From Pseudomonas batumici (GTDB taxonomy: Bacteria > Pseudomonadota > Gammaproteobacteria > Pseudomonadales > Pseudomonadaceae): a DNA stretch of 64,000 nucleotides. This document shows, in pieces, positions 50,199-58,003 of this stretch. Below the pieces are notes generated by a model. It was not told the origin of the DNA. It saw nothing but the letters and a program-made list of their open reading frames with translations, and made no database searches. The stretch's first letter is position 1, and each line of letters opens with the position of its first letter. The translations under genes and the position numbers were made by a program. The stretch spans positions 1 to 64,000 of the forward strand of contig NZ_JXDG01000068.1 in NCBI RefSeq assembly GCF_000820515.1, in the 5' to 3' direction.

Positions 50199-50233
50199 GA
50201 GGGATCGGGCAGTGCCGGCGGCCCGACTCCCTC
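50199..50233 (+). terminator. Strong hairpin between peptide gene and SagB-like gene
   Basis: GAGGGATCGGGC (50199-50210) and GCCCGACTCCCTC (50221-50233) pair over 12 bp with one bulged base, around a 10-base loop. It begins 7 bases after the peptide stop and is much more GC-rich than its surroundings. There is no long T tract, so partial termination or mRNA 3'-end protection is likelier than full termination. Confidence 0.6.
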
Positions 50234-50264
50234 TTGCTAGCATTTCCCAACAAGGTGGCACACC

Positions 50265-51350
50265 ATGCATATAAATCCGAACCTATTTATTATTGCGCGA
50301 CCACCACACCAGATCGTATGGAACTACAAAACACACACGCAATACGAACTAAACGCTCATTATGCAAAGCGTCTGACCGAACTCATAGATAATCCAAACT
50401 CATTTGACGCCCATGCTTCGATGGACGCAGAATTTCTCGCATCCGGAATTATTAGCGCAACAAAATACACTCCCCCTGACTGGAAATGGGACGAGCTGTC
50501 GAAGATATTCCATATCGGCACCAAGGATATTCCTTACGAGCATGAGCCTCAAGACGTTCAAGAATGGTCAGTACACTATCTAGCACATTGTGATGAGGTA
50601 TTGAAAAAGCCGGCGCCTGACTTCCTTTCAAAGAAACACCCCATATCCCCTCTAATCCCCCTGCCACCCCCATTGTCGGCAGAGTCATTAAAGATGTCGC
50701 TGACCCAAAGCCTGATCAGTAGAAAAACCTGCCGATCGTTCAGCGAGGATGAAATATCTCTCAGCCACGCCAGCACCTTGCTCTATCTCTCGCTCGGTTA
50801 TCTGAAGGAACGCGAGCAGGATATCGATGAGTCCATTCCCGAGACGTTACGATCACGACGCAGCAGCCCTTCCGGGGGTGGGTTGAACGCCTGCGATGGC
50901 TTTATCTATGCTCGTAGGATCAAGGGGATAGATCCCGGAATTTATCGCTATCATCCAAACCACCATGCATTGAGCTTCACAAGCCCGTTGCCTGCCAAAC
51001 CTCTGGGTCTATTACTGGCTGGTCAGCATTTCATCAACGCGTTGCCTTTCGGTGTATTTCTCACCTGCCGCTTTGACAAATTGTGGTGGAAATATGAGCA
51101 CTCACGAGCCTATCGGATGGCCTACGTCGAAACGGGTCACATCTCCCAAACGCTCCAACTGATCGCCACTGCACTCGGGCTAAAAACCTGGCTGACCGGC
51201 GCTATGGCTGACGAACGAATCGAAAACTTACTGAATTTGGAAAACAGTCCTGAACAAGTCCTGTTTTTCGTGGGATGCGGAAAGGGCGACTCAGAAGCCC
51301 AGTGCAAAGAACTCCGCACGCTGATCCAGGAACGGAGTGCTCAACAATGA
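50265..51350 (+). CDS. SagB/ThcOx-family FMN-dependent dehydrogenase
   Basis: A 361-residue nitroreductase-fold protein of the SagB group, which in peptide pathways oxidises azolines to azoles with FMN. The first roughly 110 residues are a non-catalytic domain like those preceding SagB cores. The FMN domain begins ISRKTCRSFSEDEIS (residues 151-165), has SPSGGGLNACDGFIY (201-215), then WWKYEHSRAYRMAYVETGH (274-292; K276-Y277 resemble the Lys-Tyr pair thought catalytic in SagB enzymes), and FFVGCGKGDSE near the end. The start follows AAGGTGG. It overlaps the diiron gene by 4 bases. No YcaO cyclodehydratase accompanies it, so the reaction may differ from azole formation. Confidence 0.85.
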   Translation: MHINPNLFIIARPPHQIVWNYKTHTQYELNAHYAKRLTELIDNPNSFDAHASMDAEFLASGIISATKYTPPDWKWDELSKIFHIGTKDIPYEHEPQDVQEWSVHYLAHCDEVLKKPAPDFLSKKHPISPLIPLPPPLSAESLKMSLTQSLISRKTCRSFSEDEISLSHASTLLYLSLGYLKEREQDIDESIPETLRSRRSSPSGGGLNACDGFIYARRIKGIDPGIYRYHPNHHALSFTSPLPAKPLGLLLAGQHFINALPFGVFLTCRFDKLWWKYEHSRAYRMAYVETGHISQTLQLIATALGLKTWLTGAMADERIENLLNLENSPEQVLFFVGCGKGDSEAQCKELRTLIQERSAQQ

Positions 51351-52312
51351 CACTTTCCAGCTCCATGGCCCACTCGCCCTTCTTTACTTTGGGAGACTGG
51401 GATAACAAAGCCTGTGTAAGAACAAAAAAAAGCAATTTTCTTTTTCCTTCCAAGCGAGAGCTGGAGCTTGAACTAGAAAGTAAATACTGGTTTCCTCCAA
51501 CCTTCATGCCCTATCTACAACACCCATTAGCCGCTAACACAGATAAGAAAATCAAGCAAAGACTAACAGCCAACCACCTGATTCATTTTCTCAACTACAC
51601 TACCGTACTAGAACACAAAATCGTCAACCGTTCCGTGGAAACTATTATCCATGAGGAGCTGCAAAGTTATATACCTGAGTCGATGAAATCCGCCGCCCTG
51701 CAACTCTATACCGATGAGGGCTACCACGCATATTTTTCTTATGAAATTGCCAAGCAGGTTTCAGAATACTATGGTATTCAGAGCCAAAGCCCTAGGCCAC
51801 TACGAATCACTCTCTTGCTCGACCTTATCGACAAAATTGAGACAGAACACAAACCATTGGCATGGTTCCTGATTGGCTTTGTGTCCGAGACAATCATTGC
51901 CAAAGAGCTACTCAACATCACCTGTAACACCATAATTTCCAGCGTATACCAGATTCTACGACAGCATCTGGAAGACGAAGCCCGACATAGTCGATTTTTC
52001 GCAGATGCTTTCTACTATTTTTGGCAGCACCTTGAAGCCAACCAACAGTTACTCACAGTAGAATTGCTGAAAAACATCATTCTAATTTTTTCAGAACTTG
52101 ATGAGCCATGGCTGACAGAAAGTCTGCGCAGCACAGGTTTCCCCACCTCTCAGATCCGTACTATCATCTACCCACTCTTGAATAAGTCTACCGCTATCCA
52201 ACGCATCCGAGTCGGTGCCACACCTACTCTCCTTGCTATGAAAAAAGCTGGTGTTTTCGACAACAAAAATAACAGGCTTTCTTTCAAGGAAGCGGGACTG
52301 ATCGATGATTGA
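51347..52312 (+). CDS. AurF-type diiron oxygenase
   Basis: A 321-residue ferritin-like helical protein. The start (ATG at 51347) overlaps the SagB-like stop (ATGA); an in-frame start 72 bases upstream lies inside that gene. It carries residues at the spacing of the seven AurF iron ligands: E89, E124 and H127 (in DEGYHAYF), E181, H207, E211 and H214 (HLEDEARH). AurF-type enzymes oxidise amines to hydroxylamine or nitro groups using O2; relatives do other oxygenations. With a peptide or amino acid as substrate, N-oxidation is plausible but unproven. Low-GC codon use matches its neighbours. It overlaps the MFS gene by 8 bases. Confidence 0.85.
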   Translation: MTLSSSMAHSPFFTLGDWDNKACVRTKKSNFLFPSKRELELELESKYWFPPTFMPYLQHPLAANTDKKIKQRLTANHLIHFLNYTTVLEHKIVNRSVETIIHEELQSYIPESMKSAALQLYTDEGYHAYFSYEIAKQVSEYYGIQSQSPRPLRITLLLDLIDKIETEHKPLAWFLIGFVSETIIAKELLNITCNTIISSVYQILRQHLEDEARHSRFFADAFYYFWQHLEANQQLLTVELLKNIILIFSELDEPWLTESLRSTGFPTSQIRTIIYPLLNKSTAIQRIRVGATPTLLAMKKAGVFDNKNNRLSFKEAGLIDD

Positions 52313-53510
52313 GTTAAATCATGCCAAAGAGAAAAACAAAAAAATCTCGGCTATTGCGCTTTTACTATCCATGGTGTTGCTAGGAGTATTCCCAATCGAT
52401 GTGCTGCTCCCGTCTGTTCCTTCACTGTCCTCTCACTTCAATCGCTCCCCAGCCGACATTGCCCTATCCATCAGCTTGTTCGCCATCGGCATATCCATCT
52501 CCCAATTATTCATTGGTCCATTATCAGACAAAATAGGCCGAAAAAGCCTCCTTCTGACCGGTATGGCGATATCCATGCTGGGGGCGCTGGGGTGTGCGCT
52601 AGCCAACGAATACAGTCTGTTTTTACTTTTTCGTCTGATCCAGGCACTCGGGTGCGGCTGTTTTGTGCTGTCACAAGCCCTCGTCCAAGATCTATTCGAG
52701 GGCAAAGAGCGAGATCGGTTACGCATTCTCATTGTTACTGCCAGCGGTATTTTCATATCGCTATCACCCTTGGCCGGAGCCTCATTGCAGAATTGGCTTG
52801 ATTGGCCAGGCAGTTTCTATATATTTGCCATAGTCGCCACTGTGGTATTCATCAAAGCCTGCCTGCTCCTAGAGAACTCCATAATGGAGCGAACCTCTCA
52901 CCGCTCAATTTTCCAATCCTATCGCCATATTTGCACTGACATGAGGTTCCTTGGCTATTGGCTGATCGCTGCACTGGTTTTTACTTGTCACTTTTCGTTC
53001 ATCGTCGTTTCACCATTGATATTCATGGAGCACTTGCAACTTTCCGAATACGAGTTCTCACTAACTCTTTTGCTCTACGGCGCTGCTTATGTCATCGGTG
53101 GTGTAGCCGCTGGACTTCTAAGCACAAAAATAACCACCAACACCCAAATCACTGTGGGCCTATGCTTTATTTTCTGCGCTGGAGTGATGCTATTTTACCT
53201 GTCACATCACTTCGGCTTGTCGACAATAACGATGCTGATACCGATGGTCATTTGTACTGCGGGCACCACTATCACTCGTCCTGCTGCGACCTCAAAAGCC
53301 ATGGAGTGTTTCCCAGACCAAGCGGGCGCCAGCGCCTCTGCTGGCAACACGTTGATTTTCGTTTGCGGCGGACTGATCAGTGCGCTAGTCAATCTCAGCC
53401 CAGTGGCACTCGAAACGACACTCGCCTTGTCCTTTCTGCTACTGAGCACGACCGGACTTGGTCTGAACACGCTAATCCAGCGACGTAACCAACGACCGGT
53501 TTTCGAGTGA
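52305..53510 (+). CDS. MFS exporter, Bcr/CflA-like (DHA1 group)
   Basis: A 401-residue drug:proton antiporter type. Twelve hydrophobic segments can be counted. The MFS motif A appears as GPLSDKIGRKSLLLTGMAIS after helix 2; helix 1 carries MVLLGVFPIDVLLPSVPSL, typical of Bcr/CflA; motif C region is GIFISLSPLAGASLQ. The start overlaps the diiron gene by 8 bases, so it is coupled to it. In this setting it most likely exports, or gives self-resistance to, the product of the cluster. Confidence 0.88.
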   Translation: MIELNHAKEKNKKISAIALLLSMVLLGVFPIDVLLPSVPSLSSHFNRSPADIALSISLFAIGISISQLFIGPLSDKIGRKSLLLTGMAISMLGALGCALANEYSLFLLFRLIQALGCGCFVLSQALVQDLFEGKERDRLRILIVTASGIFISLSPLAGASLQNWLDWPGSFYIFAIVATVVFIKACLLLENSIMERTSHRSIFQSYRHICTDMRFLGYWLIAALVFTCHFSFIVVSPLIFMEHLQLSEYEFSLTLLLYGAAYVIGGVAAGLLSTKITTNTQITVGLCFIFCAGVMLFYLSHHFGLSTITMLIPMVICTAGTTITRPAATSKAMECFPDQAGASASAGNTLIFVCGGLISALVNLSPVALETTLALSFLLLSTTGLGLNTLIQRRNQRPVFE

Positions 53511-53575
53511 CACAATCCCGCTCGTTATCCTTCACACTCCATAATCCCAGCCTCAGCAGCTGCACCCATTTCCGG

Positions 53576-53680
53576 TTGCTGGAGCGCGGTGGCCAGGGCC
53601 CGGATCATCCGGAACACCCAACGATTCCGGAGACGCGCTATATCAAGAGCATTATTTGCCGGTTGTTGCCGAACAGCTAA
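53576..53680 (+). pseudogene. Duplicated 3' end of the RlmI-type methyltransferase gene
   Basis: This 105-base stretch matches the last 105 bases of the gene at 48616-49812 with 10 mismatches (about 90% identity), no gaps, and reads in frame to the same stop (ending IKSIICRLLPNS). Eight differences are silent and two change residues, which suggests both copies evolved under coding constraint, probably in different genomes. There is no start or body for this fragment. It marks the right edge of the accessory region. Confidence 0.9.
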
Positions 53681-53701
53681 CCCCCGAACCGGGCTCGCTC
53701 C

Positions 53702-53729
53702 CCTGTAGGAGCGAGCTTGCTCGCGATGC
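53702..53729. repeat. Single REP element, GCGAGC class
   Basis: CCTGTAGGAGCGAGCTTGCT then CGCGATG. No inverted partner is present nearby on this side of the transposase gene. It lies 94 bases upstream of the REP-associated transposase. Confidence 0.85.
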
Positions 53730-53822
53730 GTCCCGACGGACACATCCTGACCCACTGCCAACAAGACAATCCGAACCTCCCTCCATTAACGTTGTTCCTC
53801 CATTCGCGCAGAGGACAACGGA

Positions 53823-54281
53823 ATGTCCAGCTTCCCTCACGCCCATCGACTACGCGTCGGCCGCTTTTCGGAACCGGGGCGCATCTACCTTCTGACCGCA
53901 GTCACCCTGAATCGCCAGCCGGCCTTTAAGGACTGGCACTTGGGCCGTCTGGTCGTAAATGAGTTCAGACAGGCCGAGCAGACCGGTGCGGCGCAATCGC
54001 TGGCCTGGGTCGTGATGCCGGATCATTTTCACTGGCTGCTTGAACTGCACAACGGCGACCTGCCCAGACTGATGCAGGGCACAAAATCCCGCAGCGCCCG
54101 AACCGTCAACAAAATCAGGGGGATTCAGGCGCCGCTGTGGCAAAAGGGCTATTTCGACCGGGCCCTGCGCCGTGAAGAAGACTTGAAAACCATGGCTCGC
54201 TACATCGTCGCCAACCCGCTACGAGCAGGGATGGTCGAACATATCGGTGATTATCCGCTTTGGGATGCTATATGGCTGTGA
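53823..54281 (+). CDS. REP-associated tyrosine transposase (RAYT)
   Basis: A 152-residue Y1-type HUH nuclease of the kind that processes REP sequences. The HUH motif is H68 and H70 in VMPDHFHWLLEL; the candidate nucleophile Tyr is Y127 in MARYIVANPLRAGMV, a RAYT signature. KGYFDRALRREED is also typical. RAYTs cut REP hairpins as single strands and are linked to REPIN spread; they do not appear to move as normal insertion sequences. REP copies of the GCGAGC class lie upstream at 53702 and downstream at 54391, as expected for its substrate. GAGGA precedes the start. Confidence 0.93.
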   Translation: MSSFPHAHRLRVGRFSEPGRIYLLTAVTLNRQPAFKDWHLGRLVVNEFRQAEQTGAAQSLAWVVMPDHFHWLLELHNGDLPRLMQGTKSRSARTVNKIRGIQAPLWQKGYFDRALRREEDLKTMARYIVANPLRAGMVEHIGDYPLWDAIWL

Positions 54282-54310
54282 AACTCCCAGCCGCCCCGTC
54301 CCTCCCCCGG

Positions 54311-54343
54311 ACATCAACAATAACGCGGGGCACCTGATACCCT
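54311..54343. repeat. Orphan copy of the REPIN spacer
   Basis: GGACATCAACAATAACGCGG and the following 13 bases match 54416-54448, inside the REPIN below, at 30 of 33 positions. REP arms are absent or decayed around this copy. Confidence 0.65.
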
Positions 54344-54390
54344 GCGAGGTCAGGGCGACCACCGCGAACAAACGGCGAAGGCATCAGCCC

Positions 54391-54492
54391 CTGTAGGAGC
54401 GAGCTTGCTCGCGATGGACGTCAACGATAACGCGGGGCGCCTGATACCCCGCGGCACCTGAGCGACCATCGCGAGCAAGCTCGCTCCTACAA
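54391..54492. repeat. REP pair (REPIN), GCGAGC class, next to the RAYT gene
   Basis: CTGTAGGAGCGAGCTTGCTC.. (54391-54415) and its reverse complement (54466-54492) flank a spacer of about 50 bases with CGTCAACGATAACGCGGGG. The same spacer block, inverted, is in the REPIN at 40702. The 54493-54748 remainder up to ilvD is its upstream region; a TAGAAT at about 54569 may be a -10 element. Confidence 0.88.
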
Positions 54493-54748
54493 GTGCAAGT
54501 CGTCACACCACACGTCTCGTCCCCCCTGACACAACGCTTGCCGCCATTCCTTCCGCCCACGACCCGTGTAGAATCAGCTTATTCATCGCCAGTCATCCCC
54601 CGGCGGGTTTATGAGCTCAGGCCCAGGCGCGCGGCGATCCCGCGAGGCCAACGGCAGCTTTCGGGCACCCGGCTATTTTCGGTGTGCGCCAGAGGCCCAT
54701 AGAAGCTCACTTCCCTTTGTGTACCTGATTAGCCGCCCGGAGTGCTCC

Positions 54749-56596
54749 ATGCCTGATTACCGCTCGAAAACATCCACCCACGGCCGCAACATGGCCGGTG
54801 CTCGCGCCCTGTGGCGCGCCACGGGGATGAAAGACGCCGACTTCAAGAAACCGATCATCGCCGTCGCCAACTCCTTCACCCAGTTCGTCCCCGGCCACGT
54901 CCACCTCAAGGACATGGGCCAACTGGTCGCCCGCGAGATCGAACGCGCCGGCGGCGTGGCCAAGGAATTCAACACCATCGCCGTGGATGACGGCATCGCC
55001 ATGGGCCACGACGGCATGCTCTATTCGCTGCCGAGCCGCGAGATCATCGCCGACTCCGTCGAATACATGGTCAACGCCCACTGCGCCGACGCCATCGTCT
55101 GCATCTCCAACTGCGACAAGATCACCCCCGGCATGCTGATGGCCGCCCTGCGCCTGAACATCCCGGTGATCTTCGTCTCCGGCGGCCCGATGGAAGCCGG
55201 CAAGACCAAACTGGCCTCCCACGGCCTCGACCTGGTGGACGCCATGGTCATCGCCGCCGACTCCAGCGCCTCTGACGAGAAGGTCGCCGAGTACGAGCGC
55301 AGCGCCTGCCCGACCTGCGGTTCGTGCTCCGGCATGTTCACCGCCAACTCGATGAACTGCCTCACCGAAGCCCTGGGCCTGGCCCTGCCGGGCAACGGTT
55401 CGACCCTGGCGACCCACGCCGACCGCGAACAGCTGTTCCTCCAGGCCGGCCGCACCATCGTCGAACTGTGCCAGCGTTACTACGGCGACAACGATGACTC
55501 GGTTCTGCCGCGCAGCATCGCCAACATCAAGGCGTTCGAAAACGCCATGACCCTGGACATCGCCATGGGCGGTTCCACCAACACCATCCTGCACCTGCTG
55601 GCCGCCGCCCAGGAAGCCGAGATCGATTTCGACCTGCGCGACATCGACCGCCTGTCCCGTCACGTACCGCAGCTGTGCAAGGTCGCGCCGAACATCCAGA
55701 AGTACCACATGGAAGACGTGCACCGCGCCGGCGGGATCTTCAGCATCCTCGGCGAACTGGCCCGTGGCGGCCTGCTGCACACCGACCTGCCGACCGTGCA
55801 CAGCAGGACCCTGGCCGAGGGTATCGCCCAGTGGGACATCACCCAGACCGACGACGAAGCGGTGCACACCTTCTTCAAGGCCGGCCCGGCCGGTATCCCG
55901 ACCCAGACCGCGTTCAGCCAGTCGACCCGTTGGGAAACCCTCGACGACGACCGTGAAAACGGCTGCATCCGCAGCGTCGAGCACGCCTACTCGAAAGAAG
56001 GCGGCCTGGCCGTGCTGTACGGCAACATCGCCCTGGACGGCTGCGTGGTGAAAACCGCCGGTGTCGACGAGTCGATCCACGTGTTCGAAGGCAACGCGAA
56101 GATCTTCGAAAGCCAGGACAGCGCCGTGCGCGGCATCCTCGCCGACGAAGTGCAGGCCGGCGACATCGTGATCATCCGCTACGAAGGTCCGAAAGGCGGC
56201 CCGGGCATGCAGGAAATGCTCTACCCGACGTCCTACCTGAAGTCCAAGGGCCTGGGCAAAGCCTGCGCCCTGCTGACCGACGGACGTTTCTCCGGCGGCA
56301 CCTCGGGCCTGTCCATCGGCCATGCTTCTCCGGAAGCGGCCGCGGGCGGCGCGATTGGCCTGGTCCAGGACGGCGACAAGGTGCTGATCGACATTCCAAA
56401 TCGCTCGATCAACCTGTTGATCAGCGATGAGGAACTGGCGGCACGCCGTGTCGAGCAGGACAAGAAAGGCTGGAAGCCGGTGGAAGTGCGTCCACGTAAA
56501 GTGACCACGGCCTTGAAGGCTTACGCGTTGCTCGCCACCAGTGCCGATAAAGGTGCGGTACGCGACAAGGCGATGTTGGACAAGCTGGTACCCTGA
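54749..56596 (+). CDS. ilvD: Dihydroxy-acid dehydratase
   Basis: A 615-residue Fe-S dehydratase for the third step of isoleucine and valine synthesis. The start is the ATG at 54749 (MPDYRSKTSTHGRNMAGAR), after CCGGAG; an earlier frame start would add 46 unlikely residues. Cluster Cys residues lie in ISNCDKITPGM and CPTCGSCSGMFTANSMNCL. FVSGGPMEAG and the C-terminal LLTDGRFSGGTSGLSIGHASPEAA are family signatures. A good intrinsic terminator follows. Confidence 0.97.
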   Translation: MPDYRSKTSTHGRNMAGARALWRATGMKDADFKKPIIAVANSFTQFVPGHVHLKDMGQLVAREIERAGGVAKEFNTIAVDDGIAMGHDGMLYSLPSREIIADSVEYMVNAHCADAIVCISNCDKITPGMLMAALRLNIPVIFVSGGPMEAGKTKLASHGLDLVDAMVIAADSSASDEKVAEYERSACPTCGSCSGMFTANSMNCLTEALGLALPGNGSTLATHADREQLFLQAGRTIVELCQRYYGDNDDSVLPRSIANIKAFENAMTLDIAMGGSTNTILHLLAAAQEAEIDFDLRDIDRLSRHVPQLCKVAPNIQKYHMEDVHRAGGIFSILGELARGGLLHTDLPTVHSRTLAEGIAQWDITQTDDEAVHTFFKAGPAGIPTQTAFSQSTRWETLDDDRENGCIRSVEHAYSKEGGLAVLYGNIALDGCVVKTAGVDESIHVFEGNAKIFESQDSAVRGILADEVQAGDIVIIRYEGPKGGPGMQEMLYPTSYLKSKGLGKACALLTDGRFSGGTSGLSIGHASPEAAAGGAIGLVQDGDKVLIDIPNRSINLLISDEELAARRVEQDKKGWKPVEVRPRKVTTALKAYALLATSADKGAVRDKAMLDKLVP

Positions 56597-56613
56597 CTAC
56601 CCGGCACAGCAAA

Positions 56614-56637
56614 AAGCCCGACTGAATGGTCGGGCTT
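56614..56637. terminator. Intrinsic terminator after ilvD
   Basis: AAGCCCGAC (56614-56622) and GTCGGGCTT (56629-56637) pair around TGAATG and are followed by TT; A residues before the left arm serve the opposite strand. It separates ilvD from the convergent protease-like gene. Confidence 0.85.
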
Positions 56638-56662
56638 TTCATTTATCCGCCAGAGCGGCCAC

Positions 56663-57253
56663 TCAGGCGAGCTCAAAGCGGTACACGTATATTCCACTTA
56701 CTGCAAAATTATATTCCCTCTCGATCTTACGGTTACGAAGATAGAAATACAGGAACGCAACAAAGTTTTCCCACAGCACGAACGTAGCCTGACCATAATT
56801 GGGCTCAAAAAAACGCACCCGACCGTCCTTCTCCTTGAACACAGCGCAAGCATGCCCGCCGATGTGTAATAACGCCCCACCCCGATGTGTCTCAAGGGCG
56901 CTACTGATCTCAAAATAGAAAGGACTAACGCACAGGTCCCCCACCAGAACACGCAGGCCCACTAGCGGAGCAGATGCCCTGACCCACTCGGGGACAAACC
57001 TCGAAGACCAGCTCACTTTGTCATGAAAGTTACGGCATACGCTATGCAGACCGTCAACAAGCTTCCAGGTCGATTCATCCTTTCTGATCGAGCCAAAATC
57101 GATCCCTTTTGCATGTAATGAAATATACAAGAGACTGAGGGCATAACAAACCCCCTCCCGATTATCAAGAGCGTATTTGCTTATAAAATCATCCTGCTTC
57201 AGCGTTCCGCACTTTCCGCCAAATCGTTTTGCATATTTCAAAACCGGATTCAT
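56663..57253 (-). CDS. YopT/AvrPphB-like cysteine protease (C58 type), first paralogue
   Basis: A 196-residue protein. The proposed catalytic Cys is C36 in NREGVCYALS, the His is H134 in GGHACAVFK, and the third residue is E150 in RFFEPNYGQATF. The order Cys, GHA, then (D/E)PNxG is the pattern of YopT-type proteases. Family members have Asp at the third position, as does the paralogue downstream; here it is Glu, which may weaken activity. The protein lacks a signal peptide. GC content is low. Such proteins are often type III or type VI secreted effectors that cut host proteins, but no secretion genes are near. Confidence 0.7.
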   Translation of the reverse strand: MNPVLKYAKRFGGKCGTLKQDDFISKYALDNREGVCYALSLLYISLHAKGIDFGSIRKDESTWKLVDGLHSVCRNFHDKVSWSSRFVPEWVRASAPLVGLRVLVGDLCVSPFYFEISSALETHRGGALLHIGGHACAVFKEKDGRVRFFEPNYGQATFVLWENFVAFLYFYLRNRKIEREYNFAVSGIYVYRFELA

Positions 57254-57418
57254 ATGAAATAAAGCTCACTGTCCATAGAAATTCAAAAACCACGCCACCA
57301 AGCGCTCACCTTGCCAAATAAGGCGCCAGACTCAAACATAATTATGAATAAAGCCTCTACACACCCGCTATAAACTAACGCTCAACCAGCACGTGTCCGC
57401 CGCCACCGCCAAGCCTTC

Positions 57419-58003
57419 CTACCGCAAGTGCATCGCCAGAACCGTCGCCCCAAACGGTATATCGTATTTTTTCTGAATGCTGCAATCCTGAAGAAAAGCA
57501 TTTATAAATGAAGAGAACTTATCCGCGGAATTGAACACCGCCTGCCCATAATTCGGATCAAAAAAACGTATCCTGCTTTGATTTTTCTCTTTGAAAACTG
57601 CGCACGCGTGATGACCCACATGTAAAATAAATGCCTTCCCCGGAGCGTTCATGATGTGACTCGCCAAGTTTATATAAGGCGCGACACTGGAACTCCATCC
57701 CGCTATTTTCCAGCCCGTGTTCAAGGCAACCCATTCAACTCCGCTAGAAACCATTGGAAAGGCACCAGGTACATTACCGTGCACCAGCATGCTTTGCAGC
57801 GCGTCAGCGCGGTGCCACAGGGGCTCGTGCTCCTTGGCCACTTGAAACTTCTCACTGTTTCGGCGCGTTTCAAGGTAGATAAAACACAGCGCGTGACAGA
57901 CGCCCCGTTTATTCTGGAGATTGTAACGATTGACGTAATCGCGTTGCCTGAGCTTGCCACAAATCCCTTCGAAGAACTTCGCATACCTTGCAAAAATGCT
58001 CAT
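57419..58003 (-). CDS. YopT/AvrPphB-like cysteine protease (C58 type), second paralogue
   Basis: A 194-residue protein. The start is the ATG at 58003, with GGGAG 6 to 7 bases upstream; an in-frame start 24 bases earlier is less well placed. The catalytic set is complete: C36 in NKRGVCHAL, H132 in GHHACAVFK, and D149 in RFFDPNYGQAVF. It aligns end to end with the paralogue at 56663, including a shared YAK..GxCGxLxQxDxxxxY N-terminus, so the two arose by duplication. Low GC and single-copy neighbours suggest horizontal gain. Target unknown. Confidence 0.75.
   Translation of the reverse strand: MSIFARYAKFFEGICGKLRQRDYVNRYNLQNKRGVCHALCFIYLETRRNSEKFQVAKEHEPLWHRADALQSMLVHGNVPGAFPMVSSGVEWVALNTGWKIAGWSSSVAPYINLASHIMNAPGKAFILHVGHHACAVFKEKNQSRIRFFDPNYGQAVFNSADKFSSFINAFLQDCSIQKKYDIPFGATVLAMHLR

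Larger units (their letters stand above)
49813..53575. mobile_element. AT-richer accessory insert between two copies of the RlmI-gene 3' end
   Basis: The segment between the intact methyltransferase stop (49812) and the duplicate 3' end (53576-53680) contains the peptide, SagB-like, AurF-like and MFS genes. Its codon use (many AAA, AAT, TTT, ATA) is unlike that of surrounding genes. No integrase, transposase or tRNA was found inside. The flanks imply acquisition by recombination at, or insertion into, the 3' end of the methyltransferase gene. Limits are inferred from the repeats. Confidence 0.7.

Noticed and set aside
50002..50274. A 90-codon frame overlapping the 23-residue peptide gene and the hairpin
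   Set aside because: It has no ribosome site, runs through the inverted repeats and the hairpin, and its composition shows no family resemblance. The shorter frame has GGAG at correct spacing. It remains a formal alternative.
49813..53575. A classic azole peptide cluster with YcaO cyclodehydratase
   Set aside because: No YcaO or E1-like protein gene was found in any frame of the region, so a standard thiazole/oxazole pathway is not supported.
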